DNA of 64,000 bases from Streptomyces sp. MUM 2J (lineage in GTDB: Bacteria; Actinomycetota; Actinomycetes; Streptomycetales; Streptomycetaceae), in assembly GCF_022414535.1 (NCBI RefSeq), contig NZ_JADWYM010000017.1, positions 1 through 64,000 on the forward strand. Reading direction: 5' to 3'. Each line of letters begins with the position of its first letter. Positions within the stretch are counted from its first letter, which is position 1. The notes beneath the pieces are model-generated. The model saw only the letters and a list, made by a program, of their open reading frames with translations, made no database searches and had not been told where the DNA came from. A program made the translations under genes and the position numbers. Below are positions 36,804 through 46,391 of this stretch, piece by piece.

Positions 36804-36852
36804 ATGCCTCATTCGGCTCAAGAAACGCTCGCGTCTCGCACATTGGCGCGTG

Positions 36853-36892
36853 GCGGCCCTGTTCAAGGCCGCTCGGCATTGGGCAGAATGCC
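36853..36892 (+). promoter_or_regulatory. Two adjacent hairpins in the coaBC-metK gap
   Basis: GCGGCC (36853-36858) pairs with GGCCGC (36867-36872), and GGCATT (36875-36880) with AATGCC (36887-36892). The 238-base gap also has a possible -10 element GATAAA/TAAACT at 36955-36962. The hairpins may end coaBC transcription or form part of a metK leader. I looked for SAM-I, SAM-II and SAM-IV riboswitch cores here and did not find one. Confidence 0.35.
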
Positions 36893-37041
36893 CGTGCCGC
36901 AGGTCACAGCGCTCCCGAGAGGCGAGACAGGGGGGCCGGTGGCCTGACGCGACCGATAAACTGTTCTCGGACGACGCCGGGTGCAGCCCCCGTCCGTCCA
37001 CCAATGATCAGCCAGCAGCCGCTGCAACCCCAGGGAGCGTT

Positions 37042-38265
37042 GTGTCCCGTCGCCTGTTCACCTCGGAGTCCGTGACCGAAGGTCACCCCGACAAGATCGC
37101 TGACCAGATCAGCGACACGATTCTCGACGCGCTTCTCCGTGAGGACCCGAATTCCCGGGTCGCCGTCGAGACGCTGATCACCACCGGCCTGGTGCACGTT
37201 GCCGGCGAGGTCACGACCAAGGCCTACGCGGACATCGCCACCCTGGTCCGCAACAAGATCCTGGAGATCGGGTACGACTCCTCCAAGAAGGGCTTCGACG
37301 GCGCCTCCTGCGGCGTGTCGGTGTCCATCGGCTCCCAGTCGCCGGACATCGCGCAGGGCGTGGACACCGCCTACGAGTCCCGGATCGAGGGTGCCGCCCG
37401 CACCGGCGACACGGACGAACTGGACCGTCAGGGCGCCGGCGACCAGGGTCTGATGTTCGGCTACGCCACCGACGAGACCCCGACCCTGATGCCGCTGCCG
37501 ATCTTCCTGGCGCACCGCCTGTCGAAGCGCCTGTCGGAGGTCCGCAAGAACGGCACCATCCCCTACCTGCGCCCGGACGGCAAGACGCAGGTCACCATCG
37601 AGTACGACGGCGACAAGGCGGTCCGGCTGGACACGGTCGTGGTCTCCTCGCAGCACGCGAGCGACATCGACCTGGACTCGCTGCTCGCCCCCGACATCCG
37701 TGAGTTCGTCGTGGAGCCGGAGCTGAAGGCCCTGCTCGACGACGGCATCAAGCTGGACACCGAGGGCTACCGCCTGCTGGTCAACCCCACCGGCAGGTTC
37801 GAGATCGGCGGCCCGATGGGTGACGCGGGCCTGACCGGCCGCAAGATCATCATCGACACCTACGGAGGCATGGCCCGCCACGGCGGTGGCGCCTTCTCCG
37901 GCAAGGACCCGTCCAAGGTCGACCGTTCGGCGGCGTACGCGATGCGCTGGGTGGCCAAGAACGTGGTGGCCGCGGGTCTCGCCTCCCGCTGCGAGGTGCA
38001 GGTCGCGTACGCGATCGGCAAGGCCGAGCCGGTCGGCCTCTTCGTGGAGACCTTCGGCACGCACAAGGTGGAGCCGGAGAAGATCGAGAAGGCCATCGAC
38101 GAGGTCTTCGACCTGCGTCCGGCCGCCATCATCCGCGCCCTGGACCTGCTGCGCCCGATCTACGCCGAGACGGCCGCCTACGGTCACTTCGGCCGTGAGC
38201 TCGCCGACTTCACCTGGGAGCGCACCGACCGCGTGGACGCCCTGCGCGAGGCCATCGGCCTGTAG
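37042..38265 (+). CDS. metK: S-adenosylmethionine synthetase
   Basis: 407 residues. Motifs are FTSESVTEGHPDKIADQISD (N-terminal, methionine/ATP-binding His), GAGDQGLMFGYATDET (signature 1), GGAFSGKDPSKVDRSAAY (signature 2, P-loop-like) and the HFGRELADFTWERTD C-terminus. It makes SAM from methionine and ATP in the cytoplasm; in Streptomyces, extra SAM synthetase stimulates antibiotic production. The GTG start follows AGGGAG by about 5 bases, with the conserved N-terminus SRRLFTSESV. A 14-bp terminator follows. Confidence 0.98.
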   Translation: MSRRLFTSESVTEGHPDKIADQISDTILDALLREDPNSRVAVETLITTGLVHVAGEVTTKAYADIATLVRNKILEIGYDSSKKGFDGASCGVSVSIGSQSPDIAQGVDTAYESRIEGAARTGDTDELDRQGAGDQGLMFGYATDETPTLMPLPIFLAHRLSKRLSEVRKNGTIPYLRPDGKTQVTIEYDGDKAVRLDTVVVSSQHASDIDLDSLLAPDIREFVVEPELKALLDDGIKLDTEGYRLLVNPTGRFEIGGPMGDAGLTGRKIIIDTYGGMARHGGGAFSGKDPSKVDRSAAYAMRWVAKNVVAAGLASRCEVQVAYAIGKAEPVGLFVETFGTHKVEPEKIEKAIDEVFDLRPAAIIRALDLLRPIYAETAAYGHFGRELADFTWERTDRVDALREAIGL

Positions 38266-38279
38266 GAGCCCTGTCCTCC

Positions 38280-38319
38280 CCGGGGCCCGGCCCGTCTGCT
38301 CGTCGGGGCCGGGCCCCGG
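38280..38319 (+). terminator. Terminator after metK
   Basis: CCGGGGCCCGGCCC (38280-38293) pairs perfectly over 14 bp with GGGCCGGGCCCCGG (38306-38319), loop of 12 bases, 15 bases past the metK stop. The rest of the 281-base metK-priA gap is GC-rich and holds no gene that I can support. Confidence 0.75.
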
Positions 38320-38546
38320 CGCACACCGCGGGGCGTGGCCGCCGCACAGCGGTGGTCCCCGTCCCCGGCGCGGCCGCAGGGGCCGGGCGCCTGCCGCTGT
38401 GAAGGCTCCGGACCCTTCGGACGGAGCGTCCCGGCAGGAGGCGCGGTGAATCCGGAACACGCGCCGCCGCCGGACCGGACTCGGGAGGCCCCGGCCGGTC
38501 CCGCGGCAGCGCGACGCTGTCAGCGGCGTTTGGTAAGAATGCAAAC

Positions 38547-40697
38547 GTGAGCAGCGAGAACGGGACCGGCAGCGGCGGCGGCGAGCAAGCGCAGCCGGAG
38601 CAGCTCGCGCTCATCCGGGAGACCGTGCGCAAGGCCAGGACGCCGCGGGCCAAGCCGCGTACCTGGCGAGGGGCCGAGCTCGCCGCCGAGCTGCCCGTCG
38701 CACGGGTGCTCGTCGACAAGGGTGTGCTGCACCTCGACCGCTCTTTCGACTACGCCGTCCCCGCCGAGCTGGACGCCGACGCGCAGCCCGGGGTGCGGGT
38801 GCGCGTGCGCTTCGGCGCCGGACGGCACCGGGTGCGCGAGGGCCGCCGCGAGGGCGGCGGGCTCATCGACGGATTCCTTATCGAGCGGCTCGCCGAGTCC
38901 GACTACTCCGGACCGCTCGCCGCGCTCGCCCAGGTCGTCTCGCCCGAGCCGGTCCTCGGACCGGAGCTGCTGGCCCTGACCCGGGCCGTCGCCGACCGGT
39001 ACGCGGGCAGCCTCGCCGACGTGCTCCAGCTCGCGGTGCCGCCCCGCAGCGCCCGCGCCGAACAGCAGAACTCGCCCGCCCCCCTGCCCGCGCCGCAGCC
39101 CCCGGAGCCCGGCTCCTGGACACGCTACGAGCGGGGGGCCGCGTTCCTTGAGGCGCTGGCCTCGGGGGCGGCGCCGCGCGCCGTGTGGAACGCGTTGCCG
39201 GGGCCGCAGTGGAGCGAGGAGATCGCGCGTGCCGTCGCCGCCGCACTCGCCTCGGGGCGCGGGGCGCTCGTCGTCGTCCCCGACGGGCGGGCCGCCGCCC
39301 GCGTCGACACCGCCCTGACCGCGCTGCTCGGCCGGGGACGGCACGCTGTCCTCACCGCCGACGCCGGACCGGAGAAACGCTACCGGGAGTGGCTGGCCGT
39401 ACGGCGCGGATCCGTGCGGGCCGTGGTCGGCACCAGGGCCGCCATGTTCGCGCCCGTGCAGCACCTCGGGCTCGTCGCCCTCTGGGACGACGGCGACGAC
39501 AGCCACAGCGAGCCGCACGCCCCGCAGCCCCACGCCCGTGAGGTGCTGCTGCTGCGCGCTGCCCAGGACGGGTGCGGCTTCCTGCTGGGCGGCGTGGCCT
39601 GCACCGTCGAGGCCGCGCAACTCGTGCAGAGCGGGTGGGCGCGGCCGATCGCCGCCGTGCGGGAGCAGGTGCGCGCGGCGGCTCCGCTGGTGCGGACCGT
39701 GGGGGACGGCGACCTCGCCCGTGACGAGGCGGCCCGGGCGGCACGCCTGCCCACCCTCGCCTGGCAGGTGGCCCGGGAAGGGCTGCGGCACGGCCCGGTC
39801 CTCGTCCAGGTGCCCCGCCGCGGCTACGTGCCGCGCATGGCCTGCGCCCAGTGCCGCGCCCCGGCGCGCTGCCGCCACTGCTCGGGCCCGCTGGAGGCGC
39901 GGGACGGCGGGGCGCTGTGGTGCGGCTGGTGCGGGCGCGAGGAGGGTTCCTGGCACTGCCCGGAGTGCGGGTCGTTCCGGCTGCGCGCCCAGGTCGTCGG
40001 AGCGCGGCGCACCGCCGAGGAACTGGGGCGGGCCTTCCCCGCCGTCCCGGTGCGCACCTCCGGGCGGGAGCACGTCCTCGACACCGTGCCGGGAACGCCC
40101 GCGCTGGTGGTGAGCACCCCCGGCGCCGAGCCGGTCGCCGAGGGCGGCTACGCGGCGGCGCTGCTCCTGGACGGCTGGGCCATGCTGGGGCGGGCCGACC
40201 TGCGGGCCGGGGAGGACGCGCTGCGCCGGTGGATCGCCGCCGCCGCGCTGGTGCGACCCCAGTCGGCGGGGGGCACCGTGGCGGTCGTCGCCGAGGCGAC
40301 GGCACGGCCCGTCCAGGCGCTCGTGCGGTGGGACCCCGTCGGGCACGCGGTGCGCGAGCTGTCCGAGCGGGCCGAGCTGGGCTTCCCGCCCGTGTCCCGG
40401 ATGGCGGCCGTCTCCGGGCCGATGGAAGCGCCTGCGGAGTTCCTGCGCTCCGTCGAACTGCCGCCGGAGGCAGAGCTGCTGGGGCCGGTCCTGTTGCCCG
40501 TGACGGCCCCCGGCCGGCCTCGGCGGGCCGCGGGGCCGCCGCCGGGGGAGCAGTGGGAGCGGATGCTGGTCCGGGTCCCGCCGGGCCGAGGGGCCGCGCT
40601 GGCCGCGGCGCTGAAGGCCGCTCAGGCGGCACGGACGGCTCGCGGCGGGGGCGGGGAGCCGGTGCGAGTGCGCATCGACCCGCCGGACATCGGCTGA
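38547..40697 (+). CDS. priA: Primosomal protein PriA, helicase motifs degenerate
   Basis: 716 residues. The N-terminal 3' DNA-binding domain (about 50-150) and the zinc-binding region with eight Cys (first Cys433, CAQCRAPARCRHC..CGWCG..CPEC) are kept, so DNA and primosome contacts look intact. The ATPase motifs are not: the Walker A position reads ALPGPQWSE (216-224) instead of a GSGKT loop, and the DEEH box reads WDDGDDSH (313-320). Actinobacterial PriA proteins are known to lack detectable helicase motifs, so the role in restart is probably structural. The GTG has no clear ribosome site, and AAGAAT (38535-38540) lies six bases upstream. Confidence 0.92.
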   Translation: MSSENGTGSGGGEQAQPEQLALIRETVRKARTPRAKPRTWRGAELAAELPVARVLVDKGVLHLDRSFDYAVPAELDADAQPGVRVRVRFGAGRHRVREGRREGGGLIDGFLIERLAESDYSGPLAALAQVVSPEPVLGPELLALTRAVADRYAGSLADVLQLAVPPRSARAEQQNSPAPLPAPQPPEPGSWTRYERGAAFLEALASGAAPRAVWNALPGPQWSEEIARAVAAALASGRGALVVVPDGRAAARVDTALTALLGRGRHAVLTADAGPEKRYREWLAVRRGSVRAVVGTRAAMFAPVQHLGLVALWDDGDDSHSEPHAPQPHAREVLLLRAAQDGCGFLLGGVACTVEAAQLVQSGWARPIAAVREQVRAAAPLVRTVGDGDLARDEAARAARLPTLAWQVAREGLRHGPVLVQVPRRGYVPRMACAQCRAPARCRHCSGPLEARDGGALWCGWCGREEGSWHCPECGSFRLRAQVVGARRTAEELGRAFPAVPVRTSGREHVLDTVPGTPALVVSTPGAEPVAEGGYAAALLLDGWAMLGRADLRAGEDALRRWIAAAALVRPQSAGGTVAVVAEATARPVQALVRWDPVGHAVRELSERAELGFPPVSRMAAVSGPMEAPAEFLRSVELPPEAELLGPVLLPVTAPGRPRRAAGPPPGEQWERMLVRVPPGRGAALAAALKAAQAARTARGGGGEPVRVRIDPPDIG

Positions 40698-40727
40698 CCC
40701 TGCGGCAGGTCCGCCCCTGCATGCGAT

Positions 40728-40757
40728 CGCCCTCCCGGAGGGCATGCCGGGAGGGCG
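40728..40757. terminator. Terminator between priA and the convergent HTH gene
   Basis: CGCCCTCCCG (40728-40737) pairs with CGGGAGGGCG (40748-40757), 10 bp, loop of 10 bases. It lies 30 bases after the priA stop and 13 bases beyond the end of the minus-strand gene, so it can serve both. Confidence 0.7.
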
Positions 40758-40769
40758 GGTGAGGTGGCG

Positions 40770-41312
40770 TCAGCCGTTACGGGGGCCGGGAAACGCGGTC
40801 GGGCGGACATCGTCGCGCAGGGCCGGGCTACCGGTCGTCGACTGGGTCGGCATCGTACGGGCGGCCGGGACCGTGGGGACGGCGGGCAGGCCGGCGCCCA
40901 CGTTGACCGTGCGCGTGCCGGAGGGCTCGGTCGAGCGCTCGGCCTCGGCGGCCGCCTGGGTGGTGGCGCGCCGGGAGCCGTAACGACGATGGACGGCCTG
41001 CTTGGTGACGCCGAGTGCGGAGCCCACCGCGTCCCACGAGAAGCCGAGCGAGCGGTCGAAGTCGACCGCGGCGGTCACCAGGGTCTCGACACTGTCCCGC
41101 AGCTCCTGGGCGAGACGGACGGTCGGGGCGGGGGCTCGCCCGTAGACGACGAAGCCCGTGGCGGGGCCGGAGCGGCGCGGGCGGTAGACGTTGCCCAACT
41201 GTGCGGTGAGCGTGCGCAGGGCGTCCACCTGCCGGCGGACCCGCTCGATGTCCCGCACGAGCAAGTGCAGGCTGGCCCGCGCCTGGGCGTCGTGGGATGC
41301 ATGGTCGGCCAT
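40770..41312 (-). CDS. Small helix-turn-helix protein of unknown role
   Basis: 180 residues. The N-terminal half is helical (DIERVRRQVDALRTLTAQLGNVYRPR), followed by FSWDAVGSALGVTKQAVHRRYGSRR (about 95-120), which has the geometry of a helix-turn-helix recognition unit. The C-terminal 60 residues are Ala/Pro/Thr-rich and probably disordered. It is likely a DNA-binding regulator; targets are unknown. The ATG at 41312 has GAGAGG upstream, whereas the open frame begins at a TTG two codons earlier. It is convergent with priA and divergent from fmt. Confidence 0.7.
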   Translation of the reverse strand: MADHASHDAQARASLHLLVRDIERVRRQVDALRTLTAQLGNVYRPRRSGPATGFVVYGRAPAPTVRLAQELRDSVETLVTAAVDFDRSLGFSWDAVGSALGVTKQAVHRRYGSRRATTQAAAEAERSTEPSGTRTVNVGAGLPAVPTVPAARTMPTQSTTGSPALRDDVRPTAFPGPRNG

Positions 41313-41521
41313 GAACAAGCCTCTCGAACCGGCGTTGAAGAGAAAGGGGTCAACTCTTCCTTGACCAACGCGGATCCGCTCCGCGGGTCACGCACAGGGG
41401 GCGCGAGGGCACAGGCCCACGCCCCCCGTGCACGGTGGGCCTGCGGGCGGCGGCTCCCGGGCGGTGGCCATAGACTGGTGCGCTGCCCGTTCACATCCCC
41501 GCCGAGAGGTCCGTGCCCCTC

Positions 41522-42454
41522 ATGAAGCTCGTCTTCGCCGGTACCCCCGAGGTCGCCGTTCCCGCTCTGGACGCTCTGCTCGCCTCCGGGCGGCACGAGG
41601 TGGCCGCCGTCGTGACGCGGCCCGACGCACCGGCCGGGCGGGGGCGCAGGCTGGTCGCCTCGCCCGTGGCGGAGCGGGCGGAGGAGGCCGGGATCGAGGT
41701 GCTCAAGCCGGCCAGGCCGCGGGATCCGGAGTTCCTGGAGCGGCTGCGGCAGATCGCGCCCGACTGCTGTCCGGTCGTCGCCTACGGTGCCCTACTGCCC
41801 CGCGCCGCCCTGGACATCCCCGCCCGCGGCTGGGTCAATCTGCACTTCTCGCTGCTGCCCGCCTGGCGCGGCGCCGCCCCCGCGCAGCACGCCCTGATGG
41901 CGGGCGACGAGATCACCGGAGCCTCCACCTTCCTGATCGAGGAGGGCCTCGACTCCGGGCCCGTCTACGGCACGGTGACCGAGCGGATCCGGCCCACCGA
42001 CACCAGCGGGGACCTGCTGACGCGGCTCGCGTTCGCCGGGAGCGGACTGCTCGCCGCGACCATGGACGGGATCGAGGACGGCACGCTGAAGGCGGTGCCG
42101 CAGCCCGCCGACGGCATCACCCTCGCCCCGAAGATCACCGTCGAGGACGCCCGGGTCGAGTGGGCGGCGCCGGCACTGCGCGTCGACCGCGTGGTGCGCG
42201 GCTGCACGCCCGCGCCCGGCGCCTGGACGACGTTCCGCGGCGAGCGGCTCAAGCTCGTCCAGGTGGCCTTGCGGCCCGAGCGCACCGACCTCGCCCCGGG
42301 CGTCCTGGAGGCCGGCAAGAACAGCGTGCACGTCGGCACCGGCTCGCACGCCGTCGAACTGCTGTGGGTGCAGGCCCAGGGGAAGAAGCCGATGAAGGCG
42401 GCCGACTGGGCGCGTGGCGTCCGCATCGGCGCGGGGGAGCGGCTCGGCGCCTAG
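41522..42454 (+). CDS. fmt: Methionyl-tRNA formyltransferase
   Basis: 310 residues. N-terminal MKLVFAGTPEVAVPAL, the formyl-folate motif HFSLLPAWRGAAPAQ with catalytic Asn (VNLH), the catalytic-Asp region IEEGLDSGPV, and a C-terminal OB-like tRNA-binding domain. It formylates initiator Met-tRNA. I take the ATG at 41522 because the family starts exactly at MK[LI]VFAGTP; a GTG nine bases upstream (VPLMKL) lies only 3 bases from GAGAGG. rsmB follows after 265 bases containing a hairpin. Confidence 0.95.
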   Translation: MKLVFAGTPEVAVPALDALLASGRHEVAAVVTRPDAPAGRGRRLVASPVAERAEEAGIEVLKPARPRDPEFLERLRQIAPDCCPVVAYGALLPRAALDIPARGWVNLHFSLLPAWRGAAPAQHALMAGDEITGASTFLIEEGLDSGPVYGTVTERIRPTDTSGDLLTRLAFAGSGLLAATMDGIEDGTLKAVPQPADGITLAPKITVEDARVEWAAPALRVDRVVRGCTPAPGAWTTFRGERLKLVQVALRPERTDLAPGVLEAGKNSVHVGTGSHAVELLWVQAQGKKPMKAADWARGVRIGAGERLGA

Positions 42455-42522
42455 CACGCGGCGCAGGGCACGGGCCGTCCGCCGGGCGGGACCGGGGTGG
42501 CCCGGCACGCGGAGAGCGGCGG

Positions 42523-42552
42523 GGCACGGGGACGGCGAGGCGTCCCCGTGCC
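42523..42552 (+). terminator. Terminator between fmt and rsmB
   Basis: GGCACGGGGACG (42523-42534) pairs perfectly with CGTCCCCGTGCC (42541-42552), 12 bp, loop GCGAGG, about 70 bases after the fmt stop. The remainder of the 265-base gap shows only a possible -10 box, TAGGCT at 42675-42680. Confidence 0.65.
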
Positions 42553-42719
42553 GTGGCCGAGGGACGTGCCCGCCGGACCGCGCCGACCCGCGCCCGCTGC
42601 GGTGCCCCGGCGGGCGGCGTGGCTGCGCGGGAGGCACCGGGCCGGGTGGTCGTGGCCGCCGGGGCCCCCGGACGTAGGCTGGGGGCAGATCCCTTCCTCA
42701 CCTCCGGAGCACCTTTTTC

Positions 42720-44156
42720 GTGAGCGACACCCCCGGCACCTCCCGCCGGCCCCGCCGGCCCGGCAAGCCCTACCGCCGACCCAAGAAGGACCCCGTCCGC
42801 GTCCTCGCCTTCGACGCGCTGCGCGCCGTGGACGAGCGGGACGCGTACGCCAACCTCGTACTGCCGCCGTTGCTGCGCAAGGCGCGCGAGCAGGAGGGCC
42901 CCGAGCAGTTCGACGCCCGGGACGCGGCGCTGGCGACCGAGCTGGTGTACGGCACGCTGCGGTGGCAGGGGACGTACGACGCCGTGCTGTCCGCCTGCGT
43001 CGACCGGCCGCTGCGCGAGGTCGATCCGCCGGTGCTGGACGTGCTCAGCCTCGGTGCGCACCAGCTGCTCGGGACGCGGATCCCGACCCACGCCGCCGTG
43101 TCCGCCACCGTGGAACTGGCGCGGGTGGTGCTGGGTGACGGACGGGCCAAGTTCGTCAACGCCGTGCTCCGCAAGGTCGCGCAGGACGACCTCGACGGAT
43201 GGATCGCACGGGTCACCCCGCCCTACGACGAGGACCCCGAGGAGCATCTGGCGGTCGTGCACTCGCACCCGCGCTGGGTCGTCTCCGCCCTGTGGGACTC
43301 CCTGGGCGGCGGACGCGAGGGTGTCGAGCGGCTGCTGGCCGCGGACAACGAGCGGCCCGAGGTGACCCTGGTGGCCCGGCCCGGCAGGGCCACCACCGAG
43401 GAGTTGCTGGCCGAGGAGGCCGCCGTACCGGGGCGCTGGTCGCCGTACGCGGTACGGCTCACCGAGGGCGGGGAGCCCGGTGCCGTCGAGGCCGTCCGCG
43501 AGGGGCGCGCCGGTGTGCAGGACGAGGGCAGCCAACTCGTCGCACTCGCCCTGGCGGCCGCCCCGGTCGAGGGCGGCGACCGGCTGTGGCTCGACGGCTG
43601 CGCCGGTCCCGGCGGCAAGGCGGCGCTGCTCGGGGCGCTCGCCGCCGAGCGGGGCGCGGCACTGCTGGCCTCCGAGAAGCAGCCGCACCGGGCCGGGCTG
43701 GTCGCCCGGGCGCTGGCCGGGAACCCGGGGCCGTACCAGGTCGTCACCGCCGACGGCACGCGGCCGGCCTGGCGTCCCGGCACCTTCGACCGGGTGCTGG
43801 TGGACGTGCCCTGCACCGGTCTGGGCGCCCTGCGCCGGCGCCCCGAGGCACGGTGGCGGCGCCGCCCCGAGGACCTGGACGGCTTCGCGCCGCTCCAGCG
43901 GGAGCTGCTGCGGATGGCGCTGCAGTCCGTGCGCGTCGGCGGTGTCGTCGGCTACGCCACCTGCTCGCCCCACCTGGCCGAGACGCGGGCGGTCGTCGCC
44001 GACGTGCTCAAGCAGATGCCGGACGCCGACCTCGTCGACGCCCGCCCGCTGCTGCCCGGTGTGCCCGACCTCGGCGACGGCCCCGACGTGCAGTTGTGGC
44101 CGCATCTGCACGGCACCGACGCGATGTACCTCGCGCTCATCCGGCGGACCCGCTGA
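42720..44156 (+). CDS. rsmB: 16S rRNA (cytosine 967-C5)-methyltransferase
   Basis: 478 residues. The N-terminal basic tail and NusB-like helical domain (about 24-170, DPVRVLAFDALRAVDERDAYANLVLPPLL) are followed by the SAM-dependent domain: GCAGPGGKAALLGA (SAM loop), VDVPCTGLGALRRRPEARWRR (motif IV with PC) and the catalytic Cys in GYATCSPHLAE. It methylates C967 of 16S rRNA. The GTG start has GGAG about 10 bases upstream. Its last 20 bases overlap the 3' end of the convergent MMPL gene. Confidence 0.95.
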   Translation: MSDTPGTSRRPRRPGKPYRRPKKDPVRVLAFDALRAVDERDAYANLVLPPLLRKAREQEGPEQFDARDAALATELVYGTLRWQGTYDAVLSACVDRPLREVDPPVLDVLSLGAHQLLGTRIPTHAAVSATVELARVVLGDGRAKFVNAVLRKVAQDDLDGWIARVTPPYDEDPEEHLAVVHSHPRWVVSALWDSLGGGREGVERLLAADNERPEVTLVARPGRATTEELLAEEAAVPGRWSPYAVRLTEGGEPGAVEAVREGRAGVQDEGSQLVALALAAAPVEGGDRLWLDGCAGPGGKAALLGALAAERGAALLASEKQPHRAGLVARALAGNPGPYQVVTADGTRPAWRPGTFDRVLVDVPCTGLGALRRRPEARWRRRPEDLDGFAPLQRELLRMALQSVRVGGVVGYATCSPHLAETRAVVADVLKQMPDADLVDARPLLPGVPDLGDGPDVQLWPHLHGTDAMYLALIRRTR

Positions 44157-46275
44157 CCTGTGAGGGCTCGGCCGTGGCCGCACCGTCCTCGCGTGCGAGC
44201 CGGTGCGGCCACCACACCCTGGGGCCCGTGTCCAGGAAGAGCGCCGTCACCAGCACCGACCGCACCACGAAGGTGTCCAGCAGCACGCCCAGCGCGACCG
44301 CGAAGCCGATCTCCGCGAACGCGACCATCGGCAGCGTGCCGAGCGCGGCGAACGTGCCCGCCAGCACCAGCCCGGCCGAGGTGATCACCGCGCCGGTCGC
44401 CGCGAGGCCCGTCACCACGCCGGCACGCGTGCCCCGGCGGGCGGCCTCCTCGCGGATGCGCGTGGTGAGGAAGATGTTGTAGTCGATGCCGAGTGCGACC
44501 AGGAACACGAAGACGAACAGAGGGAAGTCCGTGCTCTCGCCGGCGTAGTCGAAGACGTACCGGAACGCCATCGCACTCAGCCCCAGCGCCGCCGTGAACG
44601 ACAGGACCACCGTGCCGATCAGCAGCAGCGGCGCTATCACGGCACGCAGCAGCACCGACAGGATCAGCAGGACGACCACCAGCACCAGCGGGATGATCAC
44701 TCTGTCGTCGTGGATGGTCGCCGCGTCCATGTCCAGCAGGGCCGCTGTGCCGCCACCGACCTTGGCGTCGGCGCCGGGGACCGCGTGCACGGCGTCCCGC
44801 ACCTGCTCCACGGTCTGTTTCGCCGCGTCGCTGTCGGCCGGTGCGGTCATCGTGGCCTCGAACAGCACCCGGCCCTCGTAGGACGGCTTCGTGCCCGGTG
44901 GCAGACCGAGCGACGTCGGGACCACGCCCGGGGTGCCGGCGACCGCACGGCCGACCTCCCGTGCCTGGGCCTCGTTGCTCACGATGACGAGCGGGCTGCC
45001 GCTGCCCGCGGGGAAGTAGCGGGCCGACACCTCCTGCCCGACGATCGAGTCGGGCCTGCCGGTGAACGCGTCCGCGTTGCCGATGCCCGCCGCGCGCAAC
45101 TGGAACAGCCCCAGCGAGCAGATCGCCAGCGCCACCGCGGTCGCGACCCACACCGCGCGCGGGCTGCGGGCGATACGGCGCCCGGTGCGTGCCCACACGC
45201 CCCGTTCGGTCGGGTCGGCATCGCCGAAGTGCGGGACGGCCGGCCAGAAGATCCACCGGCCGGAGACGACCAGCAGGGCCGGGAAGAGGGTCAGCATGGC
45301 CAGCAGGGCGACCGCCACGCCGATCGCGGCGACGGGTCCGAGGCCGCGGGTGGAGTTCATCTCGGCCGCCAGCAGTACCAGCATGCTCAGCACCACCGTC
45401 GCTCCGGAGGCGAGCACCGCCGGGCCCGCCCGGTGCAGGGCGAGCGCCATCGCCTCGTGCCGGTCCTCGTGCCGGCGCAGCTCCTCCCGGTAGCGGGCGA
45501 CGAGCAGCAGCGCGTAGTCCGTGCCGGCACCGAAGACGAGGACCGTGAGGATGCCCGCGCTCTGGCCGTTGACGGTCAGGCCCCCCTGGGTGGCGAGGAA
45601 GTAGATCAGCGCCTGCGCGGCGAACAGCGCTGCGGTCACCGACAGCAGCGGCACCAGCAGCAGCGTCGGGCTGCGATAGGTGATCAGCAGCATGACGACC
45701 ACCACGCCCATGGCCGCCAGCAGCAGCGTGGAGTCGATGCCCTCGAACGCCTCGGCGAAGTCCGCGGACGTGCCGCCGGGCCCGGTGATGTGCACGGCCA
45801 GGCCGCTTCCGCCGGTGCCGACGACGCCGCGGATGGAGTCGACCGCCGGGCCGATCCGCTGCCAGCCCTTCTCGTCCATCGTGATCGGCACGTAGATCTG
45901 CGCCGCCCGAGGGTCGGCCGGCCGGTCGTAGACCGGACCGCGTGTCTCCGCACCCCGGATGCCGTGATCGTGCAGCTCCTTCAGACCGCGCGCGTCCTGC
46001 TGGATCTGCGCCCGGTCCGCGGCGGTGAGGCCGCCCTCGCGGGCGTACACGACGACGGCGGGGATCTGCTCGGGCCGGAAGTCCTGGGAGATCTCCAGCA
46101 CCTGCGTGGACTCGGCGGAGCCCGGCAGCCACGACTGGGCGTCGTTGTCCTGGGCGTCGGTCAGTTTCTGCGCGAAGGGCGCGGTGATCAGCAGCGCCAG
46201 CACCCACAGCCCCAGGACCACCCACTTGGCACGCCGTCCGCAGACCAGGTGCGCGACGCCCCTGTTCCCGGTCAT
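44137..46275 (-). CDS. MMPL family RND-type membrane transporter
   Basis: 712 residues with the RND/MMPL layout: one N-terminal helix, a large extracytoplasmic domain, five or six helices, a second extracytoplasmic domain and a final helix bundle. Both halves carry the Asp-Tyr proton-relay motif (GAGTDYALLLVARYREEL; LVALGIDYNIFLTTRIREE). Mycobacterial MmpL proteins export lipids; actinomycete relatives are often linked to siderophores or drugs, and here nothing adjacent suggests a cargo. I start at the ATG at 46275 (MTGNRGVAHLV), where GGGGGTGG lies just upstream; the frame stays open 34 codons further. Confidence 0.88.
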   Translation of the reverse strand: MTGNRGVAHLVCGRRAKWVVLGLWVLALLITAPFAQKLTDAQDNDAQSWLPGSAESTQVLEISQDFRPEQIPAVVVYAREGGLTAADRAQIQQDARGLKELHDHGIRGAETRGPVYDRPADPRAAQIYVPITMDEKGWQRIGPAVDSIRGVVGTGGSGLAVHITGPGGTSADFAEAFEGIDSTLLLAAMGVVVVMLLITYRSPTLLLVPLLSVTAALFAAQALIYFLATQGGLTVNGQSAGILTVLVFGAGTDYALLLVARYREELRRHEDRHEAMALALHRAGPAVLASGATVVLSMLVLLAAEMNSTRGLGPVAAIGVAVALLAMLTLFPALLVVSGRWIFWPAVPHFGDADPTERGVWARTGRRIARSPRAVWVATAVALAICSLGLFQLRAAGIGNADAFTGRPDSIVGQEVSARYFPAGSGSPLVIVSNEAQAREVGRAVAGTPGVVPTSLGLPPGTKPSYEGRVLFEATMTAPADSDAAKQTVEQVRDAVHAVPGADAKVGGGTAALLDMDAATIHDDRVIIPLVLVVVLLILSVLLRAVIAPLLLIGTVVLSFTAALGLSAMAFRYVFDYAGESTDFPLFVFVFLVALGIDYNIFLTTRIREEAARRGTRAGVVTGLAATGAVITSAGLVLAGTFAALGTLPMVAFAEIGFAVALGVLLDTFVVRSVLVTALFLDTGPRVWWPHRLAREDGAATAEPSQVSGSAG

Positions 46276-46391
46276 GACCACCCCCGGCACCCGTCGCAGC
46301 ATGGCACCGCGGCCGGGGTTCCGTAAGGGCCGGGGGGCGTTCCCGCGGGACCGATGCGGCTCAACCCCGCACGGCATGGCAGGCTTGGCCC

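Noticed and set aside
36804..37041. Possible SAM riboswitch upstream of metK
   Set aside because: Hairpins are present but I could not match the conserved cores of SAM-I, SAM-II or SAM-IV; kept only as structured leader.
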